The notes under the pieces were generated by a model, which saw nothing but the letters and a program-made list of their open reading frames with translations, did not search any database and was not told where the DNA came from. 64,000 bases of DNA from Pseudomonas lalkuanensis (GTDB lineage Bacteria > Pseudomonadota > Gammaproteobacteria > Pseudomonadales > Pseudomonadaceae), in assembly GCF_008807375.1 (NCBI RefSeq), contig NZ_CP043311.1, positions 2,956,001 through 3,020,000 on the forward strand, read 5' to 3'. The translations under genes were made by a program, and so were the position numbers. Position 1 is the stretch's first letter; each line of letters starts with the position of its first letter. Positions 8,486-17,983 of the stretch are shown one piece after another.

Positions 8486-9721
8486 ATGACGGATGAAATC
8501 AGCCTGGAGGCGCTGGACTTCTCCGCCCTGATCCTCCCGGGCGACCGGGTGGTGTGGGGGCAGGGCGGTGCCGAACCACAAGCGCTCACGGCGCGCCTGA
8601 TGGCGCAGCGAGAAGCGATAGGCACGTTTCGCGCCTTCGTCGGCATGAGCCTGTCCGAGGCGGCCAGCCCCGCCCATGGGGCGCAGGTGCAGTTCCAGTC
8701 CTACACCGGCGCCGGCCGCAACCGTGCCCTGGCGCGGGAGCAGCGGCTGGGCATCCTGCCGTGCCACTACACCCAGCTGGCGCAGGCGCTGGCACCGGTG
8801 GACGTGCTGTTGCTGCAAGTGGCCGAAGGGCCGGAGGGCTTCAGCTTCAGCATTGCCGCCGAGTACCTGGTGCCGCTGGTGAAGTCGGCGCGCCTGGTGA
8901 TCGCCGAAGTCAACGACCAGGCGCCCTGGACCTACGGCGAAGGAATCGACCCCAGCGATATCGACCTGCTAGTGCGTAGCTCCCTGTCCCCCCTGGAAGT
9001 GCCCAGTGGTGCCATCGGTGACGTGGAACGTGCGATTGCGGGGCATATCGGCGGCCTGGTCGAGGACGGATCCACCCTGCAACTCGGCTTGGGCAGCTTG
9101 CCGGAAGCGATACTCGACGGGCTGCGATGGCACCGCGATCTGGGCATCCATTCCGGTGCCATCGGCGACAAGGTGGCGGAGCTCATGGAGTGCGGCGTAA
9201 TCACCAACCGTCGCAAGTCGATCGATTCCGGCGTCACCGTGGCCGGCGTCATGTTCGGCGGCGAGCGGATCTACCGCTACGCCCATTGCAATCCACTGAT
9301 CCAGATCCGTTCCACCACCTACACTCATGCACCGGACGTTCTCGCCAGCATTGACCGCTTCGTCTCGATCAACTCGGCCATCGAGGTTGATCTCACCGGG
9401 CAGATCAATGCGGAGGTGGCCGGCGCCGCCTATGTCGGTGCGGTGGGGGGCGCGATGGACTTCATACGGGGTGCGCATGCTTCCCGAGGCGGCTTGCCGA
9501 TCATCGCGCTGCAGGCCACGGCGTTGAAGGGCACCCAGAGCCGGGTGGTGGGGCAGCTCAATGGGCCGGTGAGCACCCCACGAGCGGATGCCGGCCTTAT
9601 CGTCACCGAGTACGGCGTGGCCGACCTGCGCGGCTGCGACTTGCGCGAGCGCGCGCGGCGCATGATCGACATCGCCCATCCGGACTTCAAAGAGGCATTG
9701 GCGTTGGAAGCCAGGCTTTGA
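8486..9721 (+). CDS. Acetyl-CoA hydrolase/transferase family CoA-transferase (411 aa)
   Basis: This is a class I-type CoA-transferase of the acetyl-CoA hydrolase/4-hydroxybutyrate CoA-transferase family. It has TLQLGLGSLPEAIL, IHSGAIGDKVAELMECGVITN, the glycine-rich GAVGGAMDFIRGAHAS and TEYGVADLRGCDLRERARRM near the C-terminus. It could load CoA onto the starting acid or recycle CoA from an end product of the operon. The ATG at 8486 lies 19 bp after the thiolase stop behind GGGAGCGA; the frame extends far upstream but only inside the thiolase gene. At about 411 residues it is shorter than Cat1-type enzymes (around 500) and matches the short bacterial group. The acid used is unknown. Confidence 0.85.
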   Translation: MTDEISLEALDFSALILPGDRVVWGQGGAEPQALTARLMAQREAIGTFRAFVGMSLSEAASPAHGAQVQFQSYTGAGRNRALAREQRLGILPCHYTQLAQALAPVDVLLLQVAEGPEGFSFSIAAEYLVPLVKSARLVIAEVNDQAPWTYGEGIDPSDIDLLVRSSLSPLEVPSGAIGDVERAIAGHIGGLVEDGSTLQLGLGSLPEAILDGLRWHRDLGIHSGAIGDKVAELMECGVITNRRKSIDSGVTVAGVMFGGERIYRYAHCNPLIQIRSTTYTHAPDVLASIDRFVSINSAIEVDLTGQINAEVAGAAYVGAVGGAMDFIRGAHASRGGLPIIALQATALKGTQSRVVGQLNGPVSTPRADAGLIVTEYGVADLRGCDLRERARRMIDIAHPDFKEALALEARL

Positions 9722-9830
9722 ATCTCCACTGGAAACTGCTGTTGCGCGCAGTGGAACAGTGCCCGGCCTGTTGCTATCGCCTGAACACTGCCTGGTCGCT
9801 CATCTTCCGTGAGATTGGTGCCGCACCGGA

Positions 9831-9845
9831 TTCCGTATGACGGAA
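9831..9845. promoter_or_regulatory. Perfect inverted repeat, candidate operator
   Basis: TTCCGT-ATG-ACGGAA is a perfect 6-bp-arm palindrome in the 209-bp gap between the CoA-transferase and the flavin oxidoreductase gene, 85 bp before that ATG. A TATAAC stretch lies at about 9886-9891. It resembles a dimeric repressor site; the regulator is not encoded next to it. Confidence 0.4.
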
Positions 9846-9930
9846 CAGCTGGCGCACGGACATTTCAACCATCAGGCGGGCGGCATATAACAGAACAACA
9901 AAGGCGATCTCAGAAATCGCGGAGTGCCTT

Positions 9931-11937
9931 ATGACAACGAAGTACCGCCTTACCCTGTCCCCCCTTCAGATCGGCCCTGTCACTATCCCTAACCGCCTGG
10001 TGCGGACGGCCCATGCAACATTGTTTTCACGGGGGCAGGTAAACGATACCCACATCGACTATCACCTGGAGCGTGCGCGGGGAGGCATCGGCCTGACCAT
10101 CCTTGAGGGCGCCTCGGTACACCGCTCTTCCACGTTCTCCCTTTCGCTTACCGATGACACGGGGATCGAACCCTTGAGACGTCTGGTAGAAGCGATCCAG
10201 CCTACGGGTATGAAACTGTTCCAACAGCTCTGGCATGGCGGCGCCGTGGAGCCGGCACCTAACGGTGGGCCGCCCTGGTCGGTCACCTCATTACCCGGCC
10301 GCTATTCCAGGATGCCGCCCATTGCCATGAGCACGAAGCAGATCGCTGAATTGATTCATGCCTATGGTTCGGCGGCTGCCCGGCTGGCAAAGGCGGGCAT
10401 CGACGGTGCCGAGGTGCTGGCTGGTAATGGCTATTTGATCTCGCAGTTCCTTTCTCCGTCGCTGAACACGCGTGGGGATGCGTACGGTGGTAGCTTCGAG
10501 AATAGGCTGCGCTTCCTAGAAGAACTCCTGTCAGACATTCGCGCTAGCGTGCCAAGCAGTTTCGCCCTCGGGGTACGAATGGGGGCCAGTTCCGATCCGG
10601 CCATCCTCGCTACGGAGGAGGTCAATGCCGCGATCCTGCAACTGCAGGCCAAGCGACTGATCGATTTCGTTAATATTTCCCAAGGCGACTATTACCTCCA
10701 TGTCGAGCGCTATGCGGCAATGGATCGGCCAGTGGGCTATCAGCTCGAGGCATTCCGGGAGGTGGGCCGGGATGTCACCGTGCCACGTATCGTCGTGGGG
10801 CGTTTCGGCACTCTGGATGATGTGGAGCAAACGTTACGTGCCGGCGATGCTGAGATGGTCAATCTGGTTCGCGCCACCATCGCCGATCCCTACCTGGTCC
10901 AGAAGGAAGTTGAAGGTCGTTCGCTTGAGGTGCGCCCGTGCATCGCTTGTAACCAGGGATGCATCGGCGGGCTGTTCTCCGGACGCATGAGTTGTACGGC
11001 GAATCCGACTGTAGGCTATGAGTCGACGCTGGCCGAGCGACTGATTACCAGGGCTGGCACGCCCAAATCGGTTGTGGTGGTGGGAGGCGGTCCGGCGGGT
11101 ATGGAGGCAGCGCGCGTCGCGGCCCTATCGGGGCACGACGTCACCTTGCTGGAAGCTTCCGCCGACCTGGGAGGGCAGATCAACCTTGCCAAGCATCTGC
11201 CGAAGAACCATGGCATCGGAGACCTCACCAACTGGCTGGAGCGCGAGGTGTTTCGCCTTGGCGTGAAGGTCAGACTGTCCACTTACGTTGATGCCAGCGA
11301 AGTCCTCGCCATGCAACCCGACGTGGTGATAGTAGCAACGGGCTCGATGTCTCCCGGCATTGAGGCGTTCGTGCAGACCGCCGCGCCCCAGTTGAAAGTG
11401 AAAATCGAGCATGGTGCCCACGTCATCACCTCGGAAGACCTTGTGACCGCCGCTCACGGCGTTTTGGGCAAGAGCACGGTGGTTTTCGATGATATCGGCC
11501 ACTACGAGGCTATCGGTTGCTGCGAGATGTTGCTTGAGCAGGGACTGGACGTTACCTACGTCACGCGCCATACGTCGTTCGCCCCGGAGATTGACAAGAC
11601 TGGCAGGACCCAGTCGGCGCTGCGTCGATTCTATGCGTTGGGAAATTTCCGCATCCTGACCAGTTCCCTGCTACTGGAAATCAAAAAGGGGGTTGTGGAT
11701 GTCCGGCCCATTGATGGGTTCCACCCCAAGAGCGTGCCGGCTGATACCACAGTGTTGGTGAGCTACCGCGAGCCGCTACGGGAGCTGTGGGGAGACTTGG
11801 CAGAGGCGGGGCCGCAGGTCTACGTGGTGGGGGACGCCCTGTCGCCGCGGGACCTGGTTTGGGCGATGCGCGAGGGGCACCTCTCTGCCCGGTCCATAGA
11901 TGATAGGTCCATCGAGGCCATGTGGATCAATATGTAA
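9931..11937 (+). CDS. Old-yellow-enzyme / 2,4-dienoyl-CoA reductase-like FMN/Fe-S/FAD oxidoreductase (668 aa)
   Basis: This protein has the three-part layout of E. coli FadH and trimethylamine dehydrogenase. An N-terminal FMN-binding TIM barrel (about 1-340, with RTAHATLFSRGQVND and AGIDGAEVLAGNGYLISQFLSP) leads to a Cys cluster, CIACNQGCIGGLFSG then SCTANP, that would hold a 4Fe-4S centre. Then comes a dinucleotide-binding half starting VVVVGGGPAGMEAARVAALSG. The family reduces dienoyl-CoAs or demethylates amines such as N-methylproline and trimethylamine. Which applies is not clear. It is separated from the upstream operon by 209 bp and probably has its own promoter. Codon choice is slightly less G+C-rich than upstream. 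Confidence 0.85.
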   Translation: MTTKYRLTLSPLQIGPVTIPNRLVRTAHATLFSRGQVNDTHIDYHLERARGGIGLTILEGASVHRSSTFSLSLTDDTGIEPLRRLVEAIQPTGMKLFQQLWHGGAVEPAPNGGPPWSVTSLPGRYSRMPPIAMSTKQIAELIHAYGSAAARLAKAGIDGAEVLAGNGYLISQFLSPSLNTRGDAYGGSFENRLRFLEELLSDIRASVPSSFALGVRMGASSDPAILATEEVNAAILQLQAKRLIDFVNISQGDYYLHVERYAAMDRPVGYQLEAFREVGRDVTVPRIVVGRFGTLDDVEQTLRAGDAEMVNLVRATIADPYLVQKEVEGRSLEVRPCIACNQGCIGGLFSGRMSCTANPTVGYESTLAERLITRAGTPKSVVVVGGGPAGMEAARVAALSGHDVTLLEASADLGGQINLAKHLPKNHGIGDLTNWLEREVFRLGVKVRLSTYVDASEVLAMQPDVVIVATGSMSPGIEAFVQTAAPQLKVKIEHGAHVITSEDLVTAAHGVLGKSTVVFDDIGHYEAIGCCEMLLEQGLDVTYVTRHTSFAPEIDKTGRTQSALRRFYALGNFRILTSSLLLEIKKGVVDVRPIDGFHPKSVPADTTVLVSYREPLRELWGDLAEAGPQVYVVGDALSPRDLVWAMREGHLSARSIDDRSIEAMWINM

Positions 11938-12019
11938 TTTAAAACTGTGATTGCGATGGTTCTATAAGTCCCAGGGGCGGGAGTCTTTTCATTCCGTACC
12001 GAGGTCGCCGTCGAAATAA

Positions 12020-12904
12020 TCATCGGGCAAGACTTTCCTGTCGCTGGGACCACTGCACTAGTAAAATACCAATGACGATGAATGCCCCGCCCCATAGATG
12101 ATAGGAGTGCAGTTCCTCGTTAAGGAATAGTGCAGCGGAAACTGCGGTGGTGATAGGCACAAGGTTGGTGAAGCTGGTCATTCGCTGGGGGCCTATTACA
12201 TCGATACCAACAATCCACAGACAAGGAGCAGCCAAGGAGGCAAAAAAGCCCGCGAAGATCAGCATCAGAATCCCTGATTGGCTCAGCGGGGCTGGCATTG
12301 CGAGAAGATGTGTCGGCAGGAGAAACAGTGCAGCGAACCCCACTTGAAGAAACACAGACGACCAGCGCGGTATCGGTATACTCCACCGCCTCAGCAGGAT
12401 GTTGTAGAGTGCATAAGCTGCGCTGCCAGCAAGCATCAACAATTCACCCATGCCGATTCCTTGCTGCAAGAGCATCTCCGGCTGGCCCCTACTTACGACC
12501 AAAATTACACCCAGCAGCGACACCACCACGCCGACAATTGCATGTGGATCGGGCGACTCGCGAAGGACCAGCCAAGCAAGAATTACTGTCATAAGCGGAA
12601 CCAGGGCAACGAATAAACCGATGGTTGTGGCCGAAAGATACTGAGCCGAGAAATATGCTGCCCCCTGAAATGCGGCCATTCCCAATCCGCCAAGGATCAT
12701 CAACTTGGGAAGCAGGGGAAGAATCTGCCTGCGGTTTTTCCATATTGGAATAACCGTAAAAGGAGCTAAAACAAGCCAAGCAATAAACCAACGCCCAAAA
12801 GCCATAGTGCCCGGCTGAACGGCACCACTGGAGGCTTTTATTACAAGATTATTTGCCGTCCATATTGCCACAACTGCAAATGGGAAAAGCATAAGCCTTA
12901 GCAC
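12020..12904 (-). CDS. EamA/DMT-family membrane transporter
   Basis: This is a drug/metabolite transporter superfamily protein made of two EamA repeats and about ten hydrophobic helices. PGTMAFGRWFIAWLVLAPF sits in repeat one, and QRMTSFTNLVPITTAVSAAL with LNEELHSYHLWGGAFIVIGI in repeat two. Such proteins export amino acids or other metabolites. I start at GTG 12904 (GAGAG upstream; 294 aa, normal family length). An ATG at 12892 is the alternative, and the frame is open to 13099 with a non-family extension. It faces the flavin oxidoreductase tail to tail. The substrate is unknown. Confidence 0.8.
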   Translation of the reverse strand: MLRLMLFPFAVVAIWTANNLVIKASSGAVQPGTMAFGRWFIAWLVLAPFTVIPIWKNRRQILPLLPKLMILGGLGMAAFQGAAYFSAQYLSATTIGLFVALVPLMTVILAWLVLRESPDPHAIVGVVVSLLGVILVVSRGQPEMLLQQGIGMGELLMLAGSAAYALYNILLRRWSIPIPRWSSVFLQVGFAALFLLPTHLLAMPAPLSQSGILMLIFAGFFASLAAPCLWIVGIDVIGPQRMTSFTNLVPITTAVSAALFLNEELHSYHLWGGAFIVIGILLVQWSQRQESLAR

Positions 12905-13205
12905 AGGAGTGCACTCTCTAAAAACGAATGGATTCTTTATGTCTCGGAATTTATAGTATGCAGTAGAAACGGAATGGGGAAGTGGAAGATGGAGGACTTG
13001 CTTGAAATTGAGGCCATTGAACTGCCTCGTGGTACTAGCTACGCATATCTCCTTACCTCCGGCGCAAAATACTTCGAGCATGAGGAGGCGGGGACTCAAC
13101 CGTCGCAGTGTCGGCGCGTGGTTTACAGGTCAAGAAGCGAAGACTAAAAGGTCACGCCGTCTGCTTGATGAAATGCGAGCTTGTTCGGACGGAGATTAAG
13201 GCAGC

Positions 13206-13580
13206 ATGAAGAACGCGACGATTGAACTTCAGCTTACTGAGGGCGACAAGCTAACCCTAGAGCTCCTGTCTCTTGTCGCGGGTAGGGTCGCCCGGGTGCT
13301 TTATCCGAACGACCGCCTGGGTTCGGAGCGCGCCGAAGCGCTAATCACCTCTATGGTCGAGCAGGCCTTGAGGGGAAGCAAGGGAGCACTGTCGAGCAGT
13401 CGTGAGGTAAAGGAACGCTTGCACGCTGAGCTTGGCCGAGCGGCACTGACCCAACTCGGCGATCAAGAAAGGCAGCACCTTTTTGCGGCTGTATACCCAG
13501 CCGTAGCTGGCGATAATTACGCACATAAGGTCCTGAGCGAGCTATGCAATAAGCCTGATGTTTGGAATGATCCGCAGTAG
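13206..13580 (+). CDS. Hypothetical protein (124 aa)
   Basis: I do not recognise this protein. It is soluble, largely helical and charge-balanced. It has no signal peptide or membrane segment and no motif I can name. It starts MKNATIELQLTEGDK with a weak AAGGCAGC upstream. It stands alone at the left edge of a relic-rich stretch, with the EamA gene divergent on the other side. The coding frame looks real by composition (Ala/Leu/Glu/Arg-rich, few rare codons), but the gene may be a remnant of transferred DNA. Confidence 0.55.
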   Translation: MKNATIELQLTEGDKLTLELLSLVAGRVARVLYPNDRLGSERAEALITSMVEQALRGSKGALSSSREVKERLHAELGRAALTQLGDQERQHLFAAVYPAVAGDNYAHKVLSELCNKPDVWNDPQ

Positions 13581-14117
13581 CGTTCTGTGCGGAGTACTAA
13601 TGCAGTGGACAATTGGTACGCGCGGTTACCCTATCGGCCGGCGCAGTGGTTACCGCTCCTAATCTCAGGCGTAGCGTGCACGCTTTTAAAAGGTGTAAAA
13701 AACAAGGGCTGGCGAGAATAATCCTTTTATGACAAGGGCTTACAGAATTATGAAATCTTTAATTCGTAGAAACGGCCCAGGCCTGCTGATACAGGAACAC
13801 ATTTCACCCGCATCCCGGCAATGATGAAGGGTTAAGAAGTTGAATTGGCAGCGCAGAGGTCACTTTTCATTCGACCGCGTGAGCAATGCAGGAGCGTGAT
13901 ATTGACAAGCGCAGCTCTGTACAGCCGGTAGCGACCTGGCTGGCCGTAACTCGGCGCTGAGGAGGGCCTCTGCGGATTTAGCACGCCCAGCGTTGGGTTT
14001 CACAATTTAATTGACCAGCTCCGCTGAAGCAGCGTTCGAATTCGATACTGCATACGGTAAGTGTTTGTTCTGTAAGGGTTTCACTTTTTAAAGGGCGGTT
14101 TTCCACTTTTTACGTGA
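13581..14117. other. Gene-poor, more A+T-rich spacer
   Basis: No convincing gene or structured RNA is visible in these 537 bases. The composition is visibly richer in A+T than the flanking operons, with runs such as CTTTTAAAAGGTGTAAAAAAC near 13681. Confidence 0.5.
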
Positions 14118-14396
14118 TGCCCACAGGAATCTCAATTCTGGGGAGACCTTGACTGGGCCGGCATGGCGATCCTGGTGGCGCTCCGATCAAGCTTTCCCGG
14201 GACCGTGGCCTGGCAGCTGGGCTACCAACCGATGTTGGCCAGTCTGCGAGGTGGCAATGGCCATCGTCCGGAGGAGGCTGACAAGCGGGGTCAGACGCCG
14301 GTCAGTAGCACTGGGTGCGAGTACACAGACAACAGCTTGATCCCTGCGCTGCGGACCCTGAATGCCTTTGTCGACCAGGAAGCGTTCAGGATCTGA
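14118..14396 (+). pseudogene. Toprim-domain fragment, Wadjet JetD (DUF2220)-like
   Basis: The open frame between a TGA at 14115-14117 and the stop at 14394-14396 reads FWGDLDWAGMAILVALRSSF, then AWQLGYQPMLASL and NAFVDQEAF. The GDLDWAGMAIL block matches the acidic D-x-D Toprim motif and its surroundings in the DUF2220/JetD family, whose members nick DNA in Wadjet plasmid-defence systems. Only about 90 residues remain. There is no plausible start, and none of the JetA, B or C partners is next to it, so it is a decayed piece of a larger gene. The family assignment is from motif memory and is moderate. Confidence 0.45.
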
Positions 14397-14617
14397 ATAC
14401 ACAGCCCTGGGCAGGTCATTTCTCGCCGGTTACGACCAAGAGCTTTGTCGGCTTGTCGTCTCTTTACTTCCGAATTTAGATGAAGAATTCCTTCCGAGGA
14501 CTCAGGCCCAGGCCGCGAACGCCATCCGTTGATCACGTCAGCGCGGTGCTGAAGGAGGATGGACTAAACTTGCTTCACACTATCCAGGCAACTTGGTGGA
14601 TTCCGACTGTGGGGATG

Positions 14618-14740
14618 GTCCAGTTTTTAAAAAACACAGACGCAGCCCGAGGCAGTACACATGGATCTGGGCGTCACTAAGTGCTTGAAAATTGAGGGTC
14701 CGATTTTTAAAAAACAAAAGTCCAGTTTTTTAGAAACAGT
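14618..14740. repeat. Three copies of an A+T-rich 20-bp motif
   Basis: Copies begin at 14618 (GTCCAGTTTTTAAAAAACAC), 14698 (GTCCGATTTTTAAAAAACAA) and 14720 (GTCCAGTTTTTTAGAAACAG). They are in direct orientation in otherwise non-coding relic DNA. They could be the terminal repeats of a lost mobile element. No transposase is visible nearby. Confidence 0.4.
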
Positions 14741-15494
14741 GACATTTCGACAGGTCGAATCCGCAGCACCAGCATTCCCACGTGCGAACCCATAAATACG
14801 CATAATCTATATTATGTTAAACCAAGTGCTATGTCATAGATGTTCATGAGCAACGTAATCCCAGTACCCGGAAGTGAATACCCAAATTTCTGCGTACTGC
14901 AGACACAGCGCTCTACCAAGCTAAAAGTACCGGCCGCAACAAAGTAGTTCAGGGCTGAGCAATTGATCTGCCTCAGCTTTAATCCCTTCCGTTTACGCTC
15001 CCCAAAGCCCCTGATCAGCAGCCATTGGCTGGTTGAGGGCCAGAAGCAGTAGCTCGGATAAGTAATCAATTCTTGCCTTGCCAGGATGGTACCTGCGGGC
15101 TGCGGGTTCGAGGGTGGTTGGAGTGAAATTCCCATGCTGTGGCACGATCCGCTGCGGCAGCGTCTAGCCCCAATCGTCAGGGGTTATTCGGCCCGGCGAG
15201 CCGCCCCAACGGCTCAAGCGTTTTGCCTTTGCTCAAACCGACCGTTAAGAAGCGACGTTGATTCTCAGATACTTGCCCGGCCAAACGACGTGCCTCCGCT
15301 TCAAACTGGGCGACAACAGTGGGTTCGGGGCCCGCGGCTTTGTGCGTCATGTGAACGAACCAATAGACAGATGGAATGGAGCGTCCCACGGACTCGAGGG
15401 GATCGCAAGCGTACCGTGATTGCTTCCCCTTCTCCCCTATTCCGTGGGCACGTGCGTCGTATGCCAGCGTTTCCACCGCCCGTTCGATGCAGTC
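14741..15494. other. Relic-type intergenic stretch
   Basis: No gene with a recognisable product is visible. Short open frames occur on both strands (for example 15177-15527 on the minus strand), but none has a Shine-Dalgarno-preceded start with a known motif. The region lies between the Toprim fragment and two integrase fragments and is probably eroded transferred DNA. Confidence 0.45.
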
Positions 15495-15762
15495 AAAAGA
15501 CTGTCTCTTGGAACTGTTGGCGTCCAAGGCGCGCGGCGGCCTCTCCGACCGTCATATCCGCCTGCTGCTACAGGAGGTTTTCGACAGCACCCTGGCACGC
15601 ATGGCTCAGGAAGGTTGGAGCGGCGATGAGATCGACCAGTTGCGTTCAGCCTCGCTGCACTGGTTACGACACACATCGGCCACCTTCGATGCGCCCCATC
15701 GAGACATGAAGGATTTGCAGGCGGATCCCCGGCACGGGTCAGAGACCCAGAGGATGAGGTAA
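15495..15762 (+). pseudogene. Tyrosine recombinase C-terminal fragment
   Basis: The frame reads GLSDRHIRLLLQEVFDSTLA and then LHWLRHTSATFDAPHRDMKD. The HWLRHT block is the box-II catalytic H-x-x-R of a tyrosine recombinase. Upstream catalytic parts are absent, and the expected nucleophilic Tyr is not reached before the frame drifts into unrelated sequence ending QRMR. It is a fragment of a different integrase from the minus-strand relic that follows and faces it. Confidence 0.6.
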
Positions 15763-16256
15763 TGGTCACGTTGCCTAGGGGGCTCGGACGCTTGAAGTCC
15801 GGCCCCATAATCTCGACATACACCTTGCCCGGGGAAAGCGCCGATGCTGTCCACGTAGCGCAGTGCCGATTTGGCATCGCGCCAGCCGACATAGCCCATC
15901 AGGGCCTTTTGGTCCCAGCCACTGCGAGTCGCCCAGGTGGCGAAGCCGCGGCGCAAGGAATGGCTGCTGTACAACTCGGCCGGTAACCCGGCCCCTTGCA
16001 ACACTGTCCGCAGCAACGGGATCACGCTGTGCGGGTGCAGACCTTGTTCGCTCAGATGGCCCCAGCGATCAATGCCGCGAAATACCGGCCTGCGGGCGAT
16101 GCCGGCGACACTGATCCAGTCGCTGTAGGCCTGCATTGGACAAAGCCGGGCCAACGCCGGCGCCTGGTAGGTCTGCCCCTGGCTGTCGCGGTCGCCCTTG
16201 CTCCAGGGCAGGAACAACTGCATGCCCTCCCCCGGCCGCACCTGGATGTGCTCCAC
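15606..16256 (-). pseudogene. Site-specific integrase C-terminal remnant (copy 1)
   Basis: This is the catalytic half of a phage-type tyrosine integrase. GLHPHSVIPLLRTVLQGAG leads to SSHSLRRGFATWATRSGW (box II, H-x-x-R), GYVGWRDAKSALRYVDS and a final Tyr-bearing segment. The frame begins at MEHIQVRPGEGMQLFLPWSK. The natural coding sequence is broken just upstream (near 16275 the matching residues continue in another frame), and the N-terminal half is missing. A second copy of the same C-terminus, same strand and roughly 88% identical by eye, lies at about 33975-34200. The two bracket the accessory block between them. After the catalytic Tyr the frame runs on through non-homologous sequence. 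Confidence 0.7.
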
Positions 16257-16430
16257 CTGCAGCCGCGACTACCGAACGCTGCATTCCAGGCCAGCTGGTA
16301 CTGCGCTGAAAGGCAATAAATCGGTTCCTCCACAGCAAAGAACCCCTTTCCGACCCTTCGTAGAATCCGGGGTGAGGGTCTTGGGGTGGCTCGCAAAGCG
16401 GAACAAAGAAAGCGTTCAAATAGCTGACTC

Positions 16431-16590
16431 ATGCCCGTTGATTTCACTTCGCCAGTTCGTCCAGAGCGCCTGAAGCAGATCAAGGAAGCCATGCATGATC
16501 TGTCGTAGGAATTGGCGAGAAAGGGCATCCAGCACCGGCTGAATCGCAACCTATTGGTGGAGATGGAAGCAACGTGGTCGATATGGCCAT
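16431..16590 (+). pseudogene. Small gene fragment with internal stop
   Basis: From ATG 16431 the frame reads MPVDFTSPVRPERLKQIKEA then MHDLS, hits TAG at 16506-16508, and resumes in frame as ELARKGIQHRLNRNLLVEME to a stop near 16590. The protein-like, helical sequence across the stop suggests a nonsense mutation in a small gene. I do not recognise the family. It lies between the integrase remnant and paaK. Confidence 0.35.
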
Positions 16591-16672
16591 AAGTCGGGAA
16601 GGGCATTCTTTTCCTCAGTGCTTACAGCCTCTGACGCTGGCTGTTGATGACAAAAACAATTTGAGTGAAACC

Positions 16673-17983
16673 ATGAATATGATTGCCAATACCGCCTTGC
16701 TTGACCCGATGGAGACTGCCAGCGTCGACGAGCTGCGCCAGCACCAACTGGAGCGCCTGCGCTGGAGCCTCAGGCACGCCTACGAGAACGTCCCGCTGTA
16801 CCGCCAGCGCTTTGATGAAAAAGGCGTGCACCCGGATGATCTGAAATCCCTGGAAGACCTGGCGAAATTCCCCTTCACCGGCAAGTCGGACCTGCGCGAC
16901 AACTACCCCTACGGCATGTTCGCCGTGCCGCAGAGCGAGATCGTGCGCATCCACGCCTCCAGCGGCACCACCGGCAAGCCCACCGTGGTCGGCTACACCC
17001 AGAACGACATCGACACCTGGGCCAACGTGGTCGCACGCTCGATCCGCGCCGCTGGCGGCCGCAAGGGTGACAAGGTGCACATCTCCTACGGCTACGGCCT
17101 GTTCACCGGCGGCCTGGGCGCCCACTACGGCGCCGAGCGCCTGGGCTGCACCGTGATCCCGATGTCCGGCGGCCAGACCGAGAAGCAGGTCCAGCTGATC
17201 CGCGACTTCCAGCCGGACATCATCATGGTCACACCGTCCTACATGCTGAACCTGGCGGACGAGATCGAGCGCCAGGGCATCGACCCGCACAAGCTGGCCC
17301 TGCGCCTCGGCATCTTCGGCGCCGAGCCCTGGACCGCCGAACTGCGCCGCGCCATCGAGGAGCGCATGGGCATCACCGCCCTGGATATTTATGGCCTGTC
17401 GGAAATCATGGGGCCGGGCGTCGCCATGGAATGCGCCGAGACCAAGGATGGCCCGACCATCTGGGAAGACCACTTCTACCCCGAGATCATCGACCCGGTG
17501 ACCGGCGAAGTGCTGCCGGATGGTCAGATGGGCGAGCTGGTATTCACCTCGCTGTCCAAGGAAGCGCTGCCGATGATCCGCTATCGCACCCGCGACCTGA
17601 CCCGCCTGCTGCCGGGCACCGCCCGCCCCATGCGACGCATGGACAAGATCACCGGCCGCAGCGACGACATGCTGATCATCCGTGGCGTCAACGTGTTCCC
17701 GACCCAGATCGAGGAGCAGGTGCTGAAGGTCAAGCAGCTCTCCGAGAACTACGAGATCCACCTGTTCCGCAATGGCAACCTGGACAGCATCGAAGTCCAT
17801 GTCGAACTCAAGCACGAGCACGACAACCTGGGTGAAAGCCAGCAGCAGGCCCTGTGCAACGAGCTGGGCAAGTACATCAAGACCTACATCGGCATCAGCT
17901 CGCGCATCGTCCTGCGCCCCAGCTACTCGCTAAAGCGCTCCGAGGGCAAGGCCTGCCACGTCTACGACAACCGCAATAGATGA
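16673..17983 (+). CDS. paaK: Phenylacetate-CoA ligase (436 aa)
   Basis: This adenylate-forming ligase converts phenylacetate, ATP and CoA to phenylacetyl-CoA, the entry step of the paa pathway. It shows the PaaK hallmarks: [20 protein letters not shown] at the N-terminus, the P-loop-like [67 protein letters not shown] and [20 protein letters not shown], then a C-terminal [12 protein letters not shown] with the catalytic Lys. I start at ATG 16673 ([11 protein letters not shown]), matching pseudomonad PaaK; the frame is open back to 16574 but the extension is non-family. No other paa core gene is in the window. The ligase stands alone after an integrase remnant, so it may be a transferred extra copy. 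Confidence 0.95.
   Translation: MNMIANTALLDPMETASVDELRQHQLERLRWSLRHAYENVPLYRQRFDEKGVHPDDLKSLEDLAKFPFTGKSDLRDNYPYGMFAVPQSEIVRIHASSGTTGKPTVVGYTQNDIDTWANVVARSIRAAGGRKGDKVHISYGYGLFTGGLGAHYGAERLGCTVIPMSGGQTEKQVQLIRDFQPDIIMVTPSYMLNLADEIERQGIDPHKLALRLGIFGAEPWTAELRRAIEERMGITALDIYGLSEIMGPGVAMECAETKDGPTIWEDHFYPEIIDPVTGEVLPDGQMGELVFTSLSKEALPMIRYRTRDLTRLLPGTARPMRRMDKITGRSDDMLIIRGVNVFPTQIEEQVLKVKQLSENYEIHLFRNGNLDSIEVHVELKHEHDNLGESQQQALCNELGKYIKTYIGISSRIVLRPSYSLKRSEGKACHVYDNRNR

Noticed and set aside
590..9679. Several long minus-strand open frames opposite the acyl-CoA operon (for example 590-1750, 7186-8646)
   Set aside because: The high G+C third-position bias creates long antisense frames. None has family motifs, whereas the plus strand encodes known enzymes throughout.
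9846..9870. TGGCGCACGG considered as a sigma-54 promoter
   Set aside because: There is no GC doublet in a TTGCA-like element at the correct spacing, and no sigma-54 activator gene adjacent.
14118..14396. Intact anti-plasmid (Wadjet) system
   Set aside because: Only about 90 residues of one component are present; no JetA, JetB or JetC gene is visible in the window.
15177..15527. 116-codon minus-strand frame
   Set aside because: No recognisable motif, and it overlaps the plus-strand integrase fragment; support is too weak to call a gene.
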